A stretch of DNA of 14,472 nucleotides from J061 sp003695725 [NCBI: Candidatus Schekmanbacteria bacterium]. Lineage in GTDB: Bacteria; Schekmanbacteria; GWA2-38-11. Made by a program: the position numbers and the translations under genes. A model generated the notes under the pieces. The model was not told the origin of the DNA, searched no databases, and saw only the letters and a list, made by a program, of their open reading frames with translations. The first letter of the stretch is position 1; each line of letters begins with the position of its first letter. Shown piece after piece: positions 1 to 7,927 of the stretch. The DNA is taken from contig RFHX01000144.1 in the NCBI GenBank assembly GCA_003695725.1, positions 1-14,472 of the forward strand, in the 5' to 3' direction.

Positions 1-11
1 AATATATATAA

Positions 12-20
12 AGAGGTGAT
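12..20 (+). promoter_or_regulatory. Strong Shine-Dalgarno site of gyrA
   Basis: AGAGGTGAT lies just before the gyrA ATG at 24 and is almost a full complement of the 16S rRNA 3' end. It fixes the gyrA start and suggests efficient translation. The promoter would lie upstream, outside the window. Confidence 0.8.
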
Positions 21-23
21 ATA

Positions 24-2456
24 ATGACATCTTCTATTTCTTCAAATCTTATCCCCGTCAATATAGAAGACGAAATGAAGAATTCCTACATTGATTACGC
101 AATGAGCGTAATCGTTGGGCGCGCTCTGCCTGATGTACGCGACGGATTGAAACCTGTCCACCGCCGTGTGCTTTATGCTATGGATGAGCTTGGGCTTGCT
201 TATAATAAACCCTATAAAAAATCGGCAAGAGTTGTTGGTGAAGTGCTTGGAAAGTATCATCCCCATGGAGATGCGGCAGTTTATGATACGATGATAAGAA
301 TGGTGCAGGATTTTTCACTTCGTTATCCTCTCATAGATGGGCAAGGCAATTTTGGTTCGATTGACGGGGATTCAGCGGCAGCGATGCGATACACTGAAGT
401 AAGAATGGCAAAGATTGCCCATGAGATGTTGACTGACATAGATAAGGAAACAGTGGATTTTGTTCCTAATTTTGATGAAACTCTTGTTGAGCCGGTGGTT
501 CTGCCTTCAAGGATTCCAAACCTTTTGATAAATGGCTCATCTGGTATTGCAGTTGGTATGGCAACAAATATTCCTCCTCACAATTTAGGTGAGATAATCG
601 ATGCCACTGTCCACTTAGTGAATAATCCTAACGCAACGATTGAAGAGCTTGCAAAGTTCGTACCGGGACCTGATTTTCCTACAGGTGCTTATATCTGTGG
701 AAAGAAGGGGATTCGCGATGCATACAGGACAGGGCGGGGCAAACTGATATTGAGAGGCAGAGTAACCATTGAAGAGCAAAAGTCGGGCAGGCAGAATATT
801 GTGATTACCGAGCTTCCCTATCAGGTAAACAAAGCGAAGCTCATTGAATCGATAGCATCACTCGTTAGAGATAAGAGGATTGAAGGTATATCTGATTTGA
901 GAGATGAATCGGATAGGGAAGGTATGAGAATTTTTATTGAGCTTAAAAAAGATGCTATGCCTGAAGTTATCTTGAATAATCTATACAAGCACACCCAGCT
1001 TCAGCAATCCTTCGGAGTCATTTTGCTTGCTATGGTCAATGGTGAGCCGAAGGTTTTAAATCTGAAAGAGGCGCTTACCTGCTTTGTTGAATTCAGAAAA
1101 GAAATCGTAATAAAACGCACCCGTTATGATTTGAGAAAAGCTGAAGAAAAAGCTCATATACTTGAAGGGTTGAAAACTGCTGTGGAAAACATCGATGAAG
1201 TTGTGGCTTTGATTAAAAAAGCAAAGAATCCGGCTGATGCAAAAGAGAAGCTTATGAAAAGATTTCCTCTTTCTGAAATTCAAGCAAAAGAAATACTCGC
1301 AATGCAGCTTCAACGATTGACAGGTCTTGAAAGGGATAAAATCATTTCTGATTATAAAGAGACTTTGAAGATAATCGCTGAATATAAGGCTATTCTTTCA
1401 AGCGAGCAGAAGGTTAGGGATATTGTTTGCAAAGAATTGCTCGAGGTCAAGGAGGAATATGCAGACGAGCGCAGAACAGAAATAATCGCTGATACAACGG
1501 AGATAGATATTGAAGACCTAATAAAACAAGAGGATATGGCTGTTACTATTTCACACAATGGCTATATAAAAAGAAATGCCTTGAGTATTTTTCAAAGCCA
1601 AAGACGCGGCGGCAAGGGTAAGACAGGAATGACTACAAGAAATGAAGATTTTGTTGAACATCTCTTTATAGCGAATACTCATGATTATATTCTCTTCTTT
1701 TCCAATAAGGGGAAGGTTTATTGGATAAAAGTCCACGAGATTCCTGAACTCGGGAGGACGGCTAAAGGACGGGCAATAGTCAATCTTCTCAATCTCAGCG
1801 CTGAAGAAAAAATATGCGCTTATGTGCCGGTCTCTGAATTTGATTCAGACCATTATGTTACAATGGTCACAAGCAAGGGAATAATAAAGAAAACAACCCT
1901 TGATGCTTTCAGTCACCCGCGCGCAGGCGGCATTATCGCTGTCAATCTTGATAAGGGAGACGAGCTTGTTTCTGCTGTTGTAACCGACGGCACACAAGAT
2001 ATTTTATTGGCAATGAGAAATGGAAACAGTATTCGTTTCCATGAGTCAGATGTTAGAGCTATGGGAAGGACGGCAAGGGGAGTAAAAGCTGTTTCTATCT
2101 CAAAAGATGACGAAGTCATAGGAATGGAGATTGTAAGCAATGGTAATTACAGCATATTGACTGTAACTGAAAACGGTTATGGCAAGCGGACAGAATTGAG
2201 TGAATACAGAGTGCAGTCAAGAGGCGGCAAAGGAATAATTACAATAAAAACAACAGAAAGAAATGGTAAAGTCGTAGGAATAAAACAGGTTAAAGATTCT
2301 GATAACATAATGCTTGTTGCTTCAGATGGAAAGATTATTCGCTTGAAGGTGGCAGATATAAAGGTCATAGGAAGAAACACTCAGGGGGTAAAGCTGATTG
2401 ATGTGGATGAAGGTGCAAAGGTTGTAGCAGTGGCGAAGATTGCCCATGAAGAATAA
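24..2456 (+). CDS. gyrA: DNA gyrase subunit A
   Basis: This is the breakage-reunion subunit of type IIA topoisomerase. With GyrB it introduces negative supercoils into DNA using ATP. At 810 residues it has the usual length. The N-terminal domain carries the catalytic tyrosine at residue 123 (AAMRYTEVR). The quinolone-region helix reads [10 protein letters not shown] at about 79-88, with alanine at residue 84 where E. coli has Ser83. The C-terminal beta-pinwheel holds a GyrA box, QRRGGKG, near residues 527-533, which separates GyrA from ParC. The start is set by the SD at 12-20. The gene stands alone on its strand, and the downstream operon converges on it. I see no acidic C-terminal tail; the protein ends AKIAHEE. 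Identity is certain. Confidence 0.98.
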   Translation: MTSSISSNLIPVNIEDEMKNSYIDYAMSVIVGRALPDVRDGLKPVHRRVLYAMDELGLAYNKPYKKSARVVGEVLGKYHPHGDAAVYDTMIRMVQDFSLRYPLIDGQGNFGSIDGDSAAAMRYTEVRMAKIAHEMLTDIDKETVDFVPNFDETLVEPVVLPSRIPNLLINGSSGIAVGMATNIPPHNLGEIIDATVHLVNNPNATIEELAKFVPGPDFPTGAYICGKKGIRDAYRTGRGKLILRGRVTIEEQKSGRQNIVITELPYQVNKAKLIESIASLVRDKRIEGISDLRDESDREGMRIFIELKKDAMPEVILNNLYKHTQLQQSFGVILLAMVNGEPKVLNLKEALTCFVEFRKEIVIKRTRYDLRKAEEKAHILEGLKTAVENIDEVVALIKKAKNPADAKEKLMKRFPLSEIQAKEILAMQLQRLTGLERDKIISDYKETLKIIAEYKAILSSEQKVRDIVCKELLEVKEEYADERRTEIIADTTEIDIEDLIKQEDMAVTISHNGYIKRNALSIFQSQRRGGKGKTGMTTRNEDFVEHLFIANTHDYILFFSNKGKVYWIKVHEIPELGRTAKGRAIVNLLNLSAEEKICAYVPVSEFDSDHYVTMVTSKGIIKKTTLDAFSHPRAGGIIAVNLDKGDELVSAVVTDGTQDILLAMRNGNSIRFHESDVRAMGRTARGVKAVSISKDDEVIGMEIVSNGNYSILTVTENGYGKRTELSEYRVQSRGGKGIITIKTTERNGKVVGIKQVKDSDNIMLVASDGKIIRLKVADIKVIGRNTQGVKLIDVDEGAKVVAVAKIAHEE

Positions 2457-2623
2457 AGAAGCTATCTTTATTTCATAGTATTTGGAGCGCCAATAAGCCA
2501 GAAGTTGTTTTTATAGAGGTAATCGATAGTCGGAAGGAAGTTTATTCTCTTAGAATCAATCTTTCAAGAATTGCTGCAGCAAAAACCATTTATCTGATTA
2601 GAAATAAGAGATTGAAGGAATAA
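2450..2623 (+). other. Open frame without a start in the gyrA/LEA gap
   Basis: Between gyrA and the convergent lipoprotein gene one plus-strand frame stays open for 57 codons and ends with TAA at 2621-2623. The product reads like protein (for example PEVVFIEVIDSRKEVYSLRI, then NLSRIAAAKTIYLIRNKRLK). There is no ATG, GTG or usable TTG near its 5' end and no ribosome binding site. It begins inside the gyrA stop region. It could be the decayed 3' end of a lost gene or chance AT-rich sequence. I do not recognise a family. The rest of the gap holds only a short palindrome (TTGCTGCAGCAA, 2571-2582) and no clear terminator. Confidence 0.25.
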
Positions 2624-2625
2624 TT

Positions 2626-3114
2626 TTAATCCTTTTTCAATACCTCAAATTCAACAGGTATTGTTATAAAGAAAGCATCTATGAAAGCAACTCCTGAAAT
2701 TTTCATTCCTCCTGCCCCAGCAGTTAATATTTTAATCATTTCGAGAGTTATCTGTTTATATGTTGCCTTGAAAGGGACAGTAATTTCTCTTTTTTCTCCT
2801 GCAGGTATTTTGAATTCTTCTGTAGTTTTCCCTTTGAAAAATTTGTCTTTCCCTATGAACAAACCGCATTTTACGGATTTAACTTTGACAGGTATCCAAT
2901 TGGGATTATCGACTTCAAGAGTTACTTCCCCATGAATTTTATTTTTGCCAAGTTCCATCCCTTCGATTTTTATGCTTTTAAATTTGAATGAACAGCGCTT
3001 GAGCATATTTTTGATACTGCAGGAGTCAAAGGTGAGAAGAATGAGAAGAATAATCGAGATAGGAATGAATATTTTTCTTTTTGAACGAAGAAGCAAAGTT
3101 ATTCTTTTTTTCAT
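2626..3114 (-). CDS. LEA type 2 / WHy-domain protein, probable lipoprotein
   Basis: This is a 162-residue exported or membrane-anchored protein with a LEA-2-like beta-sandwich (WHy) domain. A basic N-terminus (MKKRI...RSKRK) is followed by a hydrophobic segment at about 15-28 and a cysteine at 32 in TFDSC. That is a weak lipobox, because Asp sits at -2 and Phe at -3. The domain at about 45-158 has the typical pattern: a V-x-V-DNPN motif at 67-72, then a hydrophobic strand, FKIPAGEKREI at 101-111 and a VPF strand. Such proteins are linked to stress or desiccation protection in plants and archaea; in bacteria most are uncharacterised lipoproteins. It is the last gene of the minus operon, starting 4 nt after the stop of the 97-residue gene, so it is probably translationally coupled. 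Fold assignment is fairly sure; function is not. Confidence 0.75.
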   Translation of the reverse strand: MKKRITLLLRSKRKIFIPISIILLILLTFDSCSIKNMLKRCSFKFKSIKIEGMELGKNKIHGEVTLEVDNPNWIPVKVKSVKCGLFIGKDKFFKGKTTEEFKIPAGEKREITVPFKATYKQITLEMIKILTAGAGGMKISGVAFIDAFFITIPVEFEVLKKD

Positions 3115-3118
3115 CTTT

Positions 3119-3412
3119 TTATTGTGGAGATTCTTTTACTGCTTCATCATTTTCTTCTATTCCAAGAATCGATTTTATGCGTGGAGGAATATAGACATTT
3201 TCAAGGTTTAGCTTAGAAAGTTCATTGGCAAGAATTTCAACTTTTTCATTTATTCTAAGTCTTTTGTCGATGATGATGCGGTTTTCATCTTCCACTCGGC
3301 AAGAGCCTCCTCGAAGCTTAATGCCTGCCTTTTTTAAATCTTCATATTGAACTTTGATGGAAAGCTTTTCTGCCAATTCTTCAAGCTGTTCGAGAATAAG
3401 TTCCTGCTTCAT
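3119..3412 (-). CDS. Small conserved-looking protein of unknown function
   Basis: This 97-residue soluble protein has an acidic helical N-terminus (LEQLEELAEKLSIKV), a GGSCRV turn at about 35-40, a strand RIIIDKRL at 45-52, a helix with EKVEILANELSKL, and the motif VYIPPRIKSIL near 73-83. It has no signal peptide or membrane segment. The pattern 'GG-x-C-R-V ... IIIDK-L ... EKV-ILA-x-L-x-x-L-x-L-E-x-VYIPP' looks like a small uncharacterised family I have seen in deep-branching bacteria, but I cannot name it. It lies 43 nt after the HIT gene and 4 nt before the lipoprotein gene, all on the minus strand. A GGAG-type site lies about 12 nt before the ATG, which is long. It is a real gene with unknown role. 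Confidence 0.75.
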   Translation of the reverse strand: MKQELILEQLEELAEKLSIKVQYEDLKKAGIKLRGGSCRVEDENRIIIDKRLRINEKVEILANELSKLNLENVYIPPRIKSILGIEENDEAVKESPQ

Positions 3413-3455
3413 ACTCTATTTTTTCTCCTTCAAATAAAAAATGCAAAAATAGAAA

Positions 3456-3803
3456 TCAGCCGGGAGGCCAAGTCATTCTTCTTCCGCCAAGCAGATGAAA
3501 ATGAATATGAAATACTGATTGTCCAGCGCCTTCATTACAATTAAGGACGATGCGAAAGCCGGATTCATCTATCTTCTTTTCCTTGGCAAGATGTTTTGCG
3601 CTTTCAAATATGTCGGACAATATGTCAGAATCTTCTTTCTGGATATCCATTGTTGTGGGGATATGTTTTTTGGGAATCAAAAGAAGATGCACCGGTGCTT
3701 GAGGATTTATGTCTTCAATAGCTATTATCAAATCATCTTCATAGACTATATTTGCCTGCATTTCTCCTTTAATCATTTTGCAGAAGATGCATTCATTGGA
3801 CAT
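3456..3803 (-). CDS. HIT (histidine triad) family nucleotide hydrolase, HINT type
   Basis: This is a 115-residue HINT-branch protein. Such enzymes hydrolyse purine nucleoside phosphoramidates and aminoacyl-adenylates in the cytoplasm. The histidine triad HIHFH is at residues 99-103. A CIFC zinc-binding pair is at 5-8. The protein ends in GGRRMTWPPG, typical of bacterial HINT proteins. Its ATG is 2 nt downstream of the coaD stop. Its ribosome binding site GGGGGAG is at 3811-3817 on the minus strand and is encoded by the last coaD codons, so translation of the two genes is probably coupled. Family identity is very sure; the physiological substrate is not known. Confidence 0.93.
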   Translation of the reverse strand: MSNECIFCKMIKGEMQANIVYEDDLIIAIEDINPQAPVHLLLIPKKHIPTTMDIQKEDSDILSDIFESAKHLAKEKKIDESGFRIVLNCNEGAGQSVFHIHFHLLGGRRMTWPPG

Positions 3804-3805
3804 AG

Positions 3806-4303
3806 CTATTCTCCCCCTTTATTAGTGCCATAGATTTCTTTGAGTTTTTTTGAAACAAGCGCAGGAACCATTCCTTCAATATCGCCTCCGTATTTTGCAA
3901 CTTCTTTTACGATGCTCGAGCTCAGGTAAGAATATTTCACAGTGGACATAAGAAAAATGGTATCTACTTCTTTGAGAAGTTTTCTGTTTGTAACTGCCAT
4001 TTGAAATTCATATTCGAAATCGCTTACTGCTCTTAAACCTCTTATAATTGCCTTTGCTTGAACATCTTTTACGAAATCGATCAGTAGTCCGTCGAAAGAT
4101 TCAACACGGAGATTTTTCAATCCTTCTGTGGCTGAATTGATCATTTCGATTCTTTCTTCAACAGGAAAAAGGGTTTGTTTGTCTGTGCTTACTGCGACTG
4201 CCACTATGACTTCATCGAAAATCTGAAGCCCTCTTTCAATTATGTCTATATGCCCGTTTGTTACGGGGTCGAATGTTCCGGGATAAACAGCAATGTTTTT
4301 CAT
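3806..4303 (-). CDS. coaD: Phosphopantetheine adenylyltransferase
   Basis: This enzyme transfers AMP from ATP to 4'-phosphopantetheine, giving dephospho-CoA, the penultimate step of coenzyme A synthesis in the cytoplasm. The 165-residue length is normal. Diagnostic sites are present: the nucleotidyltransferase motif GTFDPVTNGH at residues 9-18, RGLRAVSDFEYE at 88-99, and YSYLSSSIVKE at 124-134 near the C-terminal ATP-binding region. It follows rsmD by 23 nt, a very common bacterial neighbourhood. The ATG at 4303 has only a weak upstream purine stretch, so it may rely on transcript coupling. Confidence 0.97.
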   Translation of the reverse strand: MKNIAVYPGTFDPVTNGHIDIIERGLQIFDEVIVAVAVSTDKQTLFPVEERIEMINSATEGLKNLRVESFDGLLIDFVKDVQAKAIIRGLRAVSDFEYEFQMAVTNRKLLKEVDTIFLMSTVKYSYLSSSIVKEVAKYGGDIEGMVPALVSKKLKEIYGTNKGGE

Positions 4304-4326
4304 AGAGTTTTTAAAAAATAAAAAAA

Positions 4327-4884
4327 TTAGTCAGATATATTCTTGTAATACAATATTCTTGTTTCACCGTAAAGTCTTTCTCTCATTAAATGGAGTTTTC
4401 CCTCTTTTTCAGGAAAACTTCGTTTTTTGAATATTTCAAGAATCATAGTGCCATTGGGTAAAAGAAGTTGTCCTGAATTTACTTCAGAGAGACATTTTAT
4501 ACTGTAATCGGAAGCATAGGGAGGGTCGCAGTAGATTATATGAAATGAAATGTTTTCAGCGACAAGCATTTTCAGGGCTTCTCTAAAATCCTTTTGGATT
4601 ATTCTTGCAAAGCCGTCTAAACCTGCAATTTGAAGGTTTTTCTTGATCACTGAGACTGCATTCCTATTTTTTTCGATAAAAACCACTCTTTCCGCTCCTC
4701 TGCTCAATGCTTCAATACCTACGCTTCCGGTCCCTGCAAAAAGGTCAAGAAAATCCGTGCCTTCAACTCCATTGCCCAATGTGTTGAAAACCGCTTCCCT
4801 AACTTTGTCTTGTGTAGGCCTAATTATATCTTTGGGAAATGATGAAAGTCTATGTCGTGCTTTTTTCCCGCCTGTAATTCTCAT
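4327..4884 (-). CDS. rsmD: 16S rRNA (guanine(966)-N2)-methyltransferase
   Basis: This enzyme methylates N2 of G966 in 16S rRNA during 30S assembly, using S-adenosylmethionine. It has 185 residues, as usual. The N-terminus MRITGGKKAR and the RPTQDKVREAVFN motif at 22-34 are characteristic. The SAM-binding loop DLFAGTGSVGIEALSRGA is at 47-64, and the catalytic DPPY is at 120-123. It lies 26 nt downstream of the Fe-S protein gene and 23 nt upstream of coaD. The rsmD-coaD pair is conserved widely, which supports the call. Confidence 0.96.
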   Translation of the reverse strand: MRITGGKKARHRLSSFPKDIIRPTQDKVREAVFNTLGNGVEGTDFLDLFAGTGSVGIEALSRGAERVVFIEKNRNAVSVIKKNLQIAGLDGFARIIQKDFREALKMLVAENISFHIIYCDPPYASDYSIKCLSEVNSGQLLLPNGTMILEIFKKRSFPEKEGKLHLMRERLYGETRILYYKNISD

Positions 4885-4910
4885 TCTCTTAGAACTCTTT
4901 TCTTTGACAC

Positions 4911-6212
4911 TTAATCAATTGTACTTTTACCATTAGTTGCTTCATCTAAAAGTTCGCACCAATGTTTTACTTCTATGTTGGAAGATTTTGCAATAAGACC
5001 GCTTTTAATTTGAAGTATGCATCCCGGACATCCGGTTAGGACCAGCTCTGCCTTAGATGAAAGAATGTTTTCTATCTTTTTCTTATTGATTTCCCTGCTG
5101 AGTTCAAAGTTTTCAATGCTAAACATTCCTCCAAATCCACAACAGTCACTGCTGTTTTCCATTTCAACGAGATTGATACGCGGAATATTTTTGATAATTT
5201 CTCTTGGTTCTTTCTCGATTTTTTGTCCCTTGTAAAGGTGGCAGGGGTCATGGTAGGTTGCAGTTTTGGTAGTTTCTTTTTCTGTTTTTTTAATCTTTGA
5301 AAAAATTCTATTTCCCGGTCCTGAAAGAAATTCACTTAAATCTAAAATCTTCCCCTTTATTTCTTCCCATTTCTGTAGTCTGTTGCTGTCATCCTCAAAA
5401 ATCAAGGGGTAGATTTCTTTGAATGCCGATCCGCACGTAGCGCAGGCAACCACCAAGTAGTCGAATTTTTTTTCAGACAGCATTTCGAGGTTTGAATATG
5501 CCAATTTTTCTGCCTTTTCCCTGTCGCCGGAAAAAAAAGCCGGCAGTCCACAACATTGTTGTTTATTGAGGAGAATAGGAGTAAAGTTGGATTTCCTTAT
5601 TAAATTCAACGCCGAGATGCCCGTTTGCGGGCTGATGAAATTTATAGTGCATCCTTGAAAGAATAGGACAGAAGACAGACTATCTGAGACTTTTTCGAGA
5701 TCGATTATTTCAGTGAGTGTTTTTTTAGAAAGGGCAGGGAATATTTTTCCTTCCTTTCTGCCTAAAAAATATCCCTTATAAAACAAACCGCTTTCAGAAG
5801 GAATTTTTTTCATAAACATCTTTTCAACTAAAGAAGCGGATTTCAGAAAAGTCTTTCTGCCCGGAAAGGTTCCGCAAAGAATTTCAAGGAGAGCCTTTTT
5901 TAAAGGAGGCATTCCAAATTCTTTTACTGCTTTTTCCCGTGCCGTGGAGATTATTCTGTCAATCTCTATACTTGCCGCACAGGTATCTTTACAGGATGTA
6001 CAGAGAATGCATTTTGAGATTGTTTCGTATAGCTTTGAAGTCAATTCAATTTCACCTTTCATATATGCCTGCAAAAGGGCAAGTTTCCCCCGTGCTACGG
6101 AGTTTTCCTTTTTTTCAATGTCATATACTGGACAGACAGCTTGACAGGCACCGCATTTGACACATTTGGAGAGCGCCTTTTGGAATTTTTCATTTTGAGA
6201 TTTTTTTTCCAC
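4911..6212 (-). CDS. (Fe-S)-binding protein with two CCG domains, GlcF/LutA/HdrD-like
   Basis: This is a 433-residue electron-transfer subunit of the type paired with FAD-linked oxidases such as glycolate, lactate or glycerol-3-phosphate dehydrogenases and heterodisulfide reductases. Two ferredoxin-like clusters are visible: C17-C20-C23-C27 (CVKCGACQAVCP) and C68-C71-C74-C78. Two cysteine-rich CCG domains follow: C188 with CCG at 220-222 and CATC at 257-260, then C324 with CCGFGG at 357-362 and CPGC at 395-398. The second reads like GlpC/HdrD rather than a strict GlcF. No FAD oxidase (GlcD type) gene is next to it, so the partner is unknown. The start is GTG at 6212; an in-frame stop lies two codons upstream. 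It has no membrane helix. It is 22 nt from the aminopeptidase gene. Confidence 0.85.
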   Translation of the reverse strand: MEKKSQNEKFQKALSKCVKCGACQAVCPVYDIEKKENSVARGKLALLQAYMKGEIELTSKLYETISKCILCTSCKDTCAASIEIDRIISTAREKAVKEFGMPPLKKALLEILCGTFPGRKTFLKSASLVEKMFMKKIPSESGLFYKGYFLGRKEGKIFPALSKKTLTEIIDLEKVSDSLSSVLFFQGCTINFISPQTGISALNLIRKSNFTPILLNKQQCCGLPAFFSGDREKAEKLAYSNLEMLSEKKFDYLVVACATCGSAFKEIYPLIFEDDSNRLQKWEEIKGKILDLSEFLSGPGNRIFSKIKKTEKETTKTATYHDPCHLYKGQKIEKEPREIIKNIPRINLVEMENSSDCCGFGGMFSIENFELSREINKKKIENILSSKAELVLTGCPGCILQIKSGLIAKSSNIEVKHWCELLDEATNGKSTID

Positions 6213-6234
6213 TAATTAACCGGTCCAAAGTTTG

Positions 6235-7365
6235 TTAACTCTTGAGTAGTTTCCCATTTGCAATTATTGTCTCTTCTTCACTTCCATAAAGTAGCTTTAA
6301 AGTGGGATTGAATAGAACAAAATCCTGATGAAAATTAGTTCTAACTTCTCCTCCAAATGATTTATTGTCTCCTAATGCGAGGTGAATTGTTCCTAAAATT
6401 TTTTCTGATTCAAGAATATTGTCGGGCTTGGTAGCTTTGGGGTTTGTGCCGATGCCAAGTTCTGCAATGTTTGAAGATTTGCGGTCAAGTTCGATCTGTT
6501 CACGAAGAAAATCTGCATAGTCATCAATGCCTTGAATTAGAAAGAGTTTTCCACTTTTAATCTCAAATTTGAGAGGTTTCTTGAATTTTGAAGTGGGACC
6601 CCATTCAGCAACAAATAAGCCTTCAGCGCTATTTTCAACTGGAGCAATGAATGCTTCTCCTGCAGGGAGATTGCCAAAAGCGCCTTTTCTTGTAAGAATT
6701 CCTGTATCTGCTATTCCGGAGCGTCCTTCAATTCCTATTTTTAAATTAGTGCCATTTGATGCAGTTATTACGGCTGTTTTAGCTCTGCTCAATTTTTTTG
6801 CCAAGTTTTCTGTCAATTGCCTCATTTTCTTGTGATTGACATTGAGCGGACCTTCAAACATCGATTTATCGAAGAGAGGCATACTTGCATATCTGCCTCC
6901 TGCGATTCTTGTATGAAGGTCGCGAAATTTTGTGTGGCTCGTTGAAAAATTGGAAAGAGCAATGATTACATCTACGCACTCCCTCTTGTGCTTTTTGATT
7001 ATTTTTTCGGCTTCAATTTCTTCTTTCTTCGTTGACTGCTTTGTAATGAGTTTTTCAAAAATCCCTTTGTCTCTCAAATCTGCAAATGCTCTTTTTCCAA
7101 ATGCCTCCTGCCAAATCAATTCCGGAGGCTCCATCCCGTGTTTTTCTAAAGATTCATATTGCAGAAAAGTAGTGTCATTTCTTTTTGACAAGTAATCAAA
7201 GATTTCTTCTGCAATCAGTGGAAGTTCGCTTCTCCTTTTTCTATCAGATTCGGTAATTGTTTCGTCCTCTGATATATCATCGCAGAAAATCAAAACTCTT
7301 TCATTTCTTTTAATGCCGAGATTTTCCTCGATTAATTTTTTTATTGCTCGTTCTGTAATAATCAT
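6235..7365 (-). CDS. Aminopeptidase, M29 family (thermophilic metallopeptidase type)
   Basis: This is a 376-residue cytoplasmic metallo-aminopeptidase of the AmpS/aminopeptidase T family, which removes N-terminal residues with a two-metal centre. The expected metal ligands are in order: Glu237 in NLPAGEAF, Glu302 in NIAELGIG, His328 in TIHLALGD, and His346 with Asp348 in NFHQD. The N-terminal half is the less conserved substrate-chamber domain. It is the first gene of the minus operon and faces the RiPP-like cassette divergently. The ATG at 7365 has only a weak GAAAG upstream. Substrate range cannot be read from the sequence. The link with the genes downstream is not obvious and may just be shared transcription. 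Confidence 0.9.
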   Translation of the reverse strand: MIITERAIKKLIEENLGIKRNERVLIFCDDISEDETITESDRKRRSELPLIAEEIFDYLSKRNDTTFLQYESLEKHGMEPPELIWQEAFGKRAFADLRDKGIFEKLITKQSTKKEEIEAEKIIKKHKRECVDVIIALSNFSTSHTKFRDLHTRIAGGRYASMPLFDKSMFEGPLNVNHKKMRQLTENLAKKLSRAKTAVITASNGTNLKIGIEGRSGIADTGILTRKGAFGNLPAGEAFIAPVENSAEGLFVAEWGPTSKFKKPLKFEIKSGKLFLIQGIDDYADFLREQIELDRKSSNIAELGIGTNPKATKPDNILESEKILGTIHLALGDNKSFGGEVRTNFHQDFVLFNPTLKLLYGSEEETIIANGKLLKS

Positions 7366-7397
7366 TGTTTTGCTTTCATTAAAGATTGTGGGATTAC

Positions 7398-7426
7398 AAT
7401 ATAGACGGTATCACATTTTTTTTAAA
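7398..7426 (-). promoter_or_regulatory. Possible promoter of the aminopeptidase-to-lipoprotein operon
   Basis: On the minus strand a TATATT hexamer (7403-7398) lies 17 nt downstream of TTTAAA (7426-7421), about 33 nt ahead of the aminopeptidase ATG. The -10 is 5/6 and the -35 is 4/6 to the sigma-70 consensus. Such matches are frequent in AT-rich DNA, so this is tentative. Confidence 0.3.
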
Positions 7427-7446
7427 TGGATTTTTCATATAAGTAA

Positions 7447-7575
7447 TATATTTTTTCTGTCAAGCTTCAAGAGATTAAGCTTTCTGAAATTATTCCTTCT
7501 TTGGATTATTTGTCTTTTGTAGGAACCAAAAAACGATGGATTTTGTTGGAAGAATTGTATAAATATCATTTTTAG
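7447..7575 (+). other. Open frame without a start upstream of the pqqD-like gene
   Basis: Inside the divergent gap one plus-strand frame is open for 42 codons and ends with TAG at 7573-7575. Its product looks protein-like (KLSEIIPSLDYLSFVG, then TKKRWILLEELYKYHF). It has no ATG or GTG; the only start-like codons are TTGs (first at 7501), none with a ribosome binding site. It could be the remnant of a gene lost when the cassette arrived, an unusual precursor peptide, or chance. An inverted repeat of two AAGCTT units (7462-7467 and 7477-7482) lies within it. I do not call it a gene. Confidence 0.2.
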
Positions 7576-7592
7576 GTTAAGGTTTGAAATTA

Positions 7593-7622
7593 TTGACACA
7601 TAAGAAACAGTTTTGGTAAAAA
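7593..7622 (+). promoter_or_regulatory. Possible promoter of the pqqD-kinase-rSAM-mcjB cassette
   Basis: A perfect -35 hexamer TTGACA (7593-7598) is followed after 18 nt by TAAAAA (7617-7622), a weak -10 match, about 20 nt before the first ATG. The perfect -35 box, its position and the lack of other good candidates make it the best guess for driving all four genes. Confidence 0.45.
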
Positions 7623-7642
7623 TATAAAAAAAGGGTTGAATA

Positions 7643-7927
7643 ATGATAGATGAAAAGTCGATACCATCGAAAAATCCGTCAATACTTTGCACTGAACTTG
7701 ATGAAGAAGCAGTTTTGCTTGACCTAAAAACGAAGTGTTATTTTGGATTGAATGAAGTTGCCCTTTTTATTTGGAAACTTGCAGACGGGAAAAGGAATGT
7801 GTCAGACATAGTAGATGAAATATGCAAAAATTTTGATGTCGAGCCGTCAACGGCATTGAATAGCGTAAAAGGATTTCTAAAGAAACTCAACGACAACAAT
7901 CTTGTCTTTATTGATGCTTCCAGTTAA
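7643..7927 (+). CDS. PqqD-family peptide-binding (RRE) protein
   Basis: This 94-residue protein has the winged-helix fold of the RiPP recognition element. PqqD-like proteins bind the leader of a precursor peptide and present it to a radical SAM or other modifying enzyme. Family marks are clear: DEEAVLLDLKTKCYFGLNEV at about 20-39, FIWKLADGK at 42-50, the helix VSDIVDEICKNFDV at 53-66, and a final helix-turn with FLKKLNDNNLV at 78-88. The ATG at 7643 is the first possible start because TGA lies in frame two codons upstream; AGGG at 7632-7635 serves as ribosome binding site. It is the first gene of a four-gene set with an HprK-like kinase, a radical SAM protein and a McjB-like protease, the same role that B1 proteins have in split lasso peptide clusters. 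The peptide it binds is not evident here. Confidence 0.88.
   Translation: MIDEKSIPSKNPSILCTELDEEAVLLDLKTKCYFGLNEVALFIWKLADGKRNVSDIVDEICKNFDVEPSTALNSVKGFLKKLNDNNLVFIDASS

Noticed and set aside
2571-2582. Palindrome TTGCTGCAGCAA as a regulatory operator
   Set aside because: A single 12-nt palindrome with no loop, downstream of gyrA and away from any start; likely chance.
2611-2641. Imperfect inverted repeat ATTGAAGGA ... TCCTTTTTCAAT as a terminator between gyrA and the lipoprotein gene
   Set aside because: Pairing needs a 3-nt bulge, the stem is AT-rich and no U-run follows it on either strand.
7462-7482. Two AAGCTT units as a hairpin or binding site
   Set aside because: Each unit is itself palindromic, the stem would be only 6 bp with a 9-nt loop, and there is no U-run; not enough for a call.
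7435-7692. 85-codon minus-strand frame across the divergent gap and the pqqD start
   Set aside because: It begins inside the clear pqqD gene, is rich in Phe/Ile as expected for the antisense of AT-rich DNA, and has no family features.
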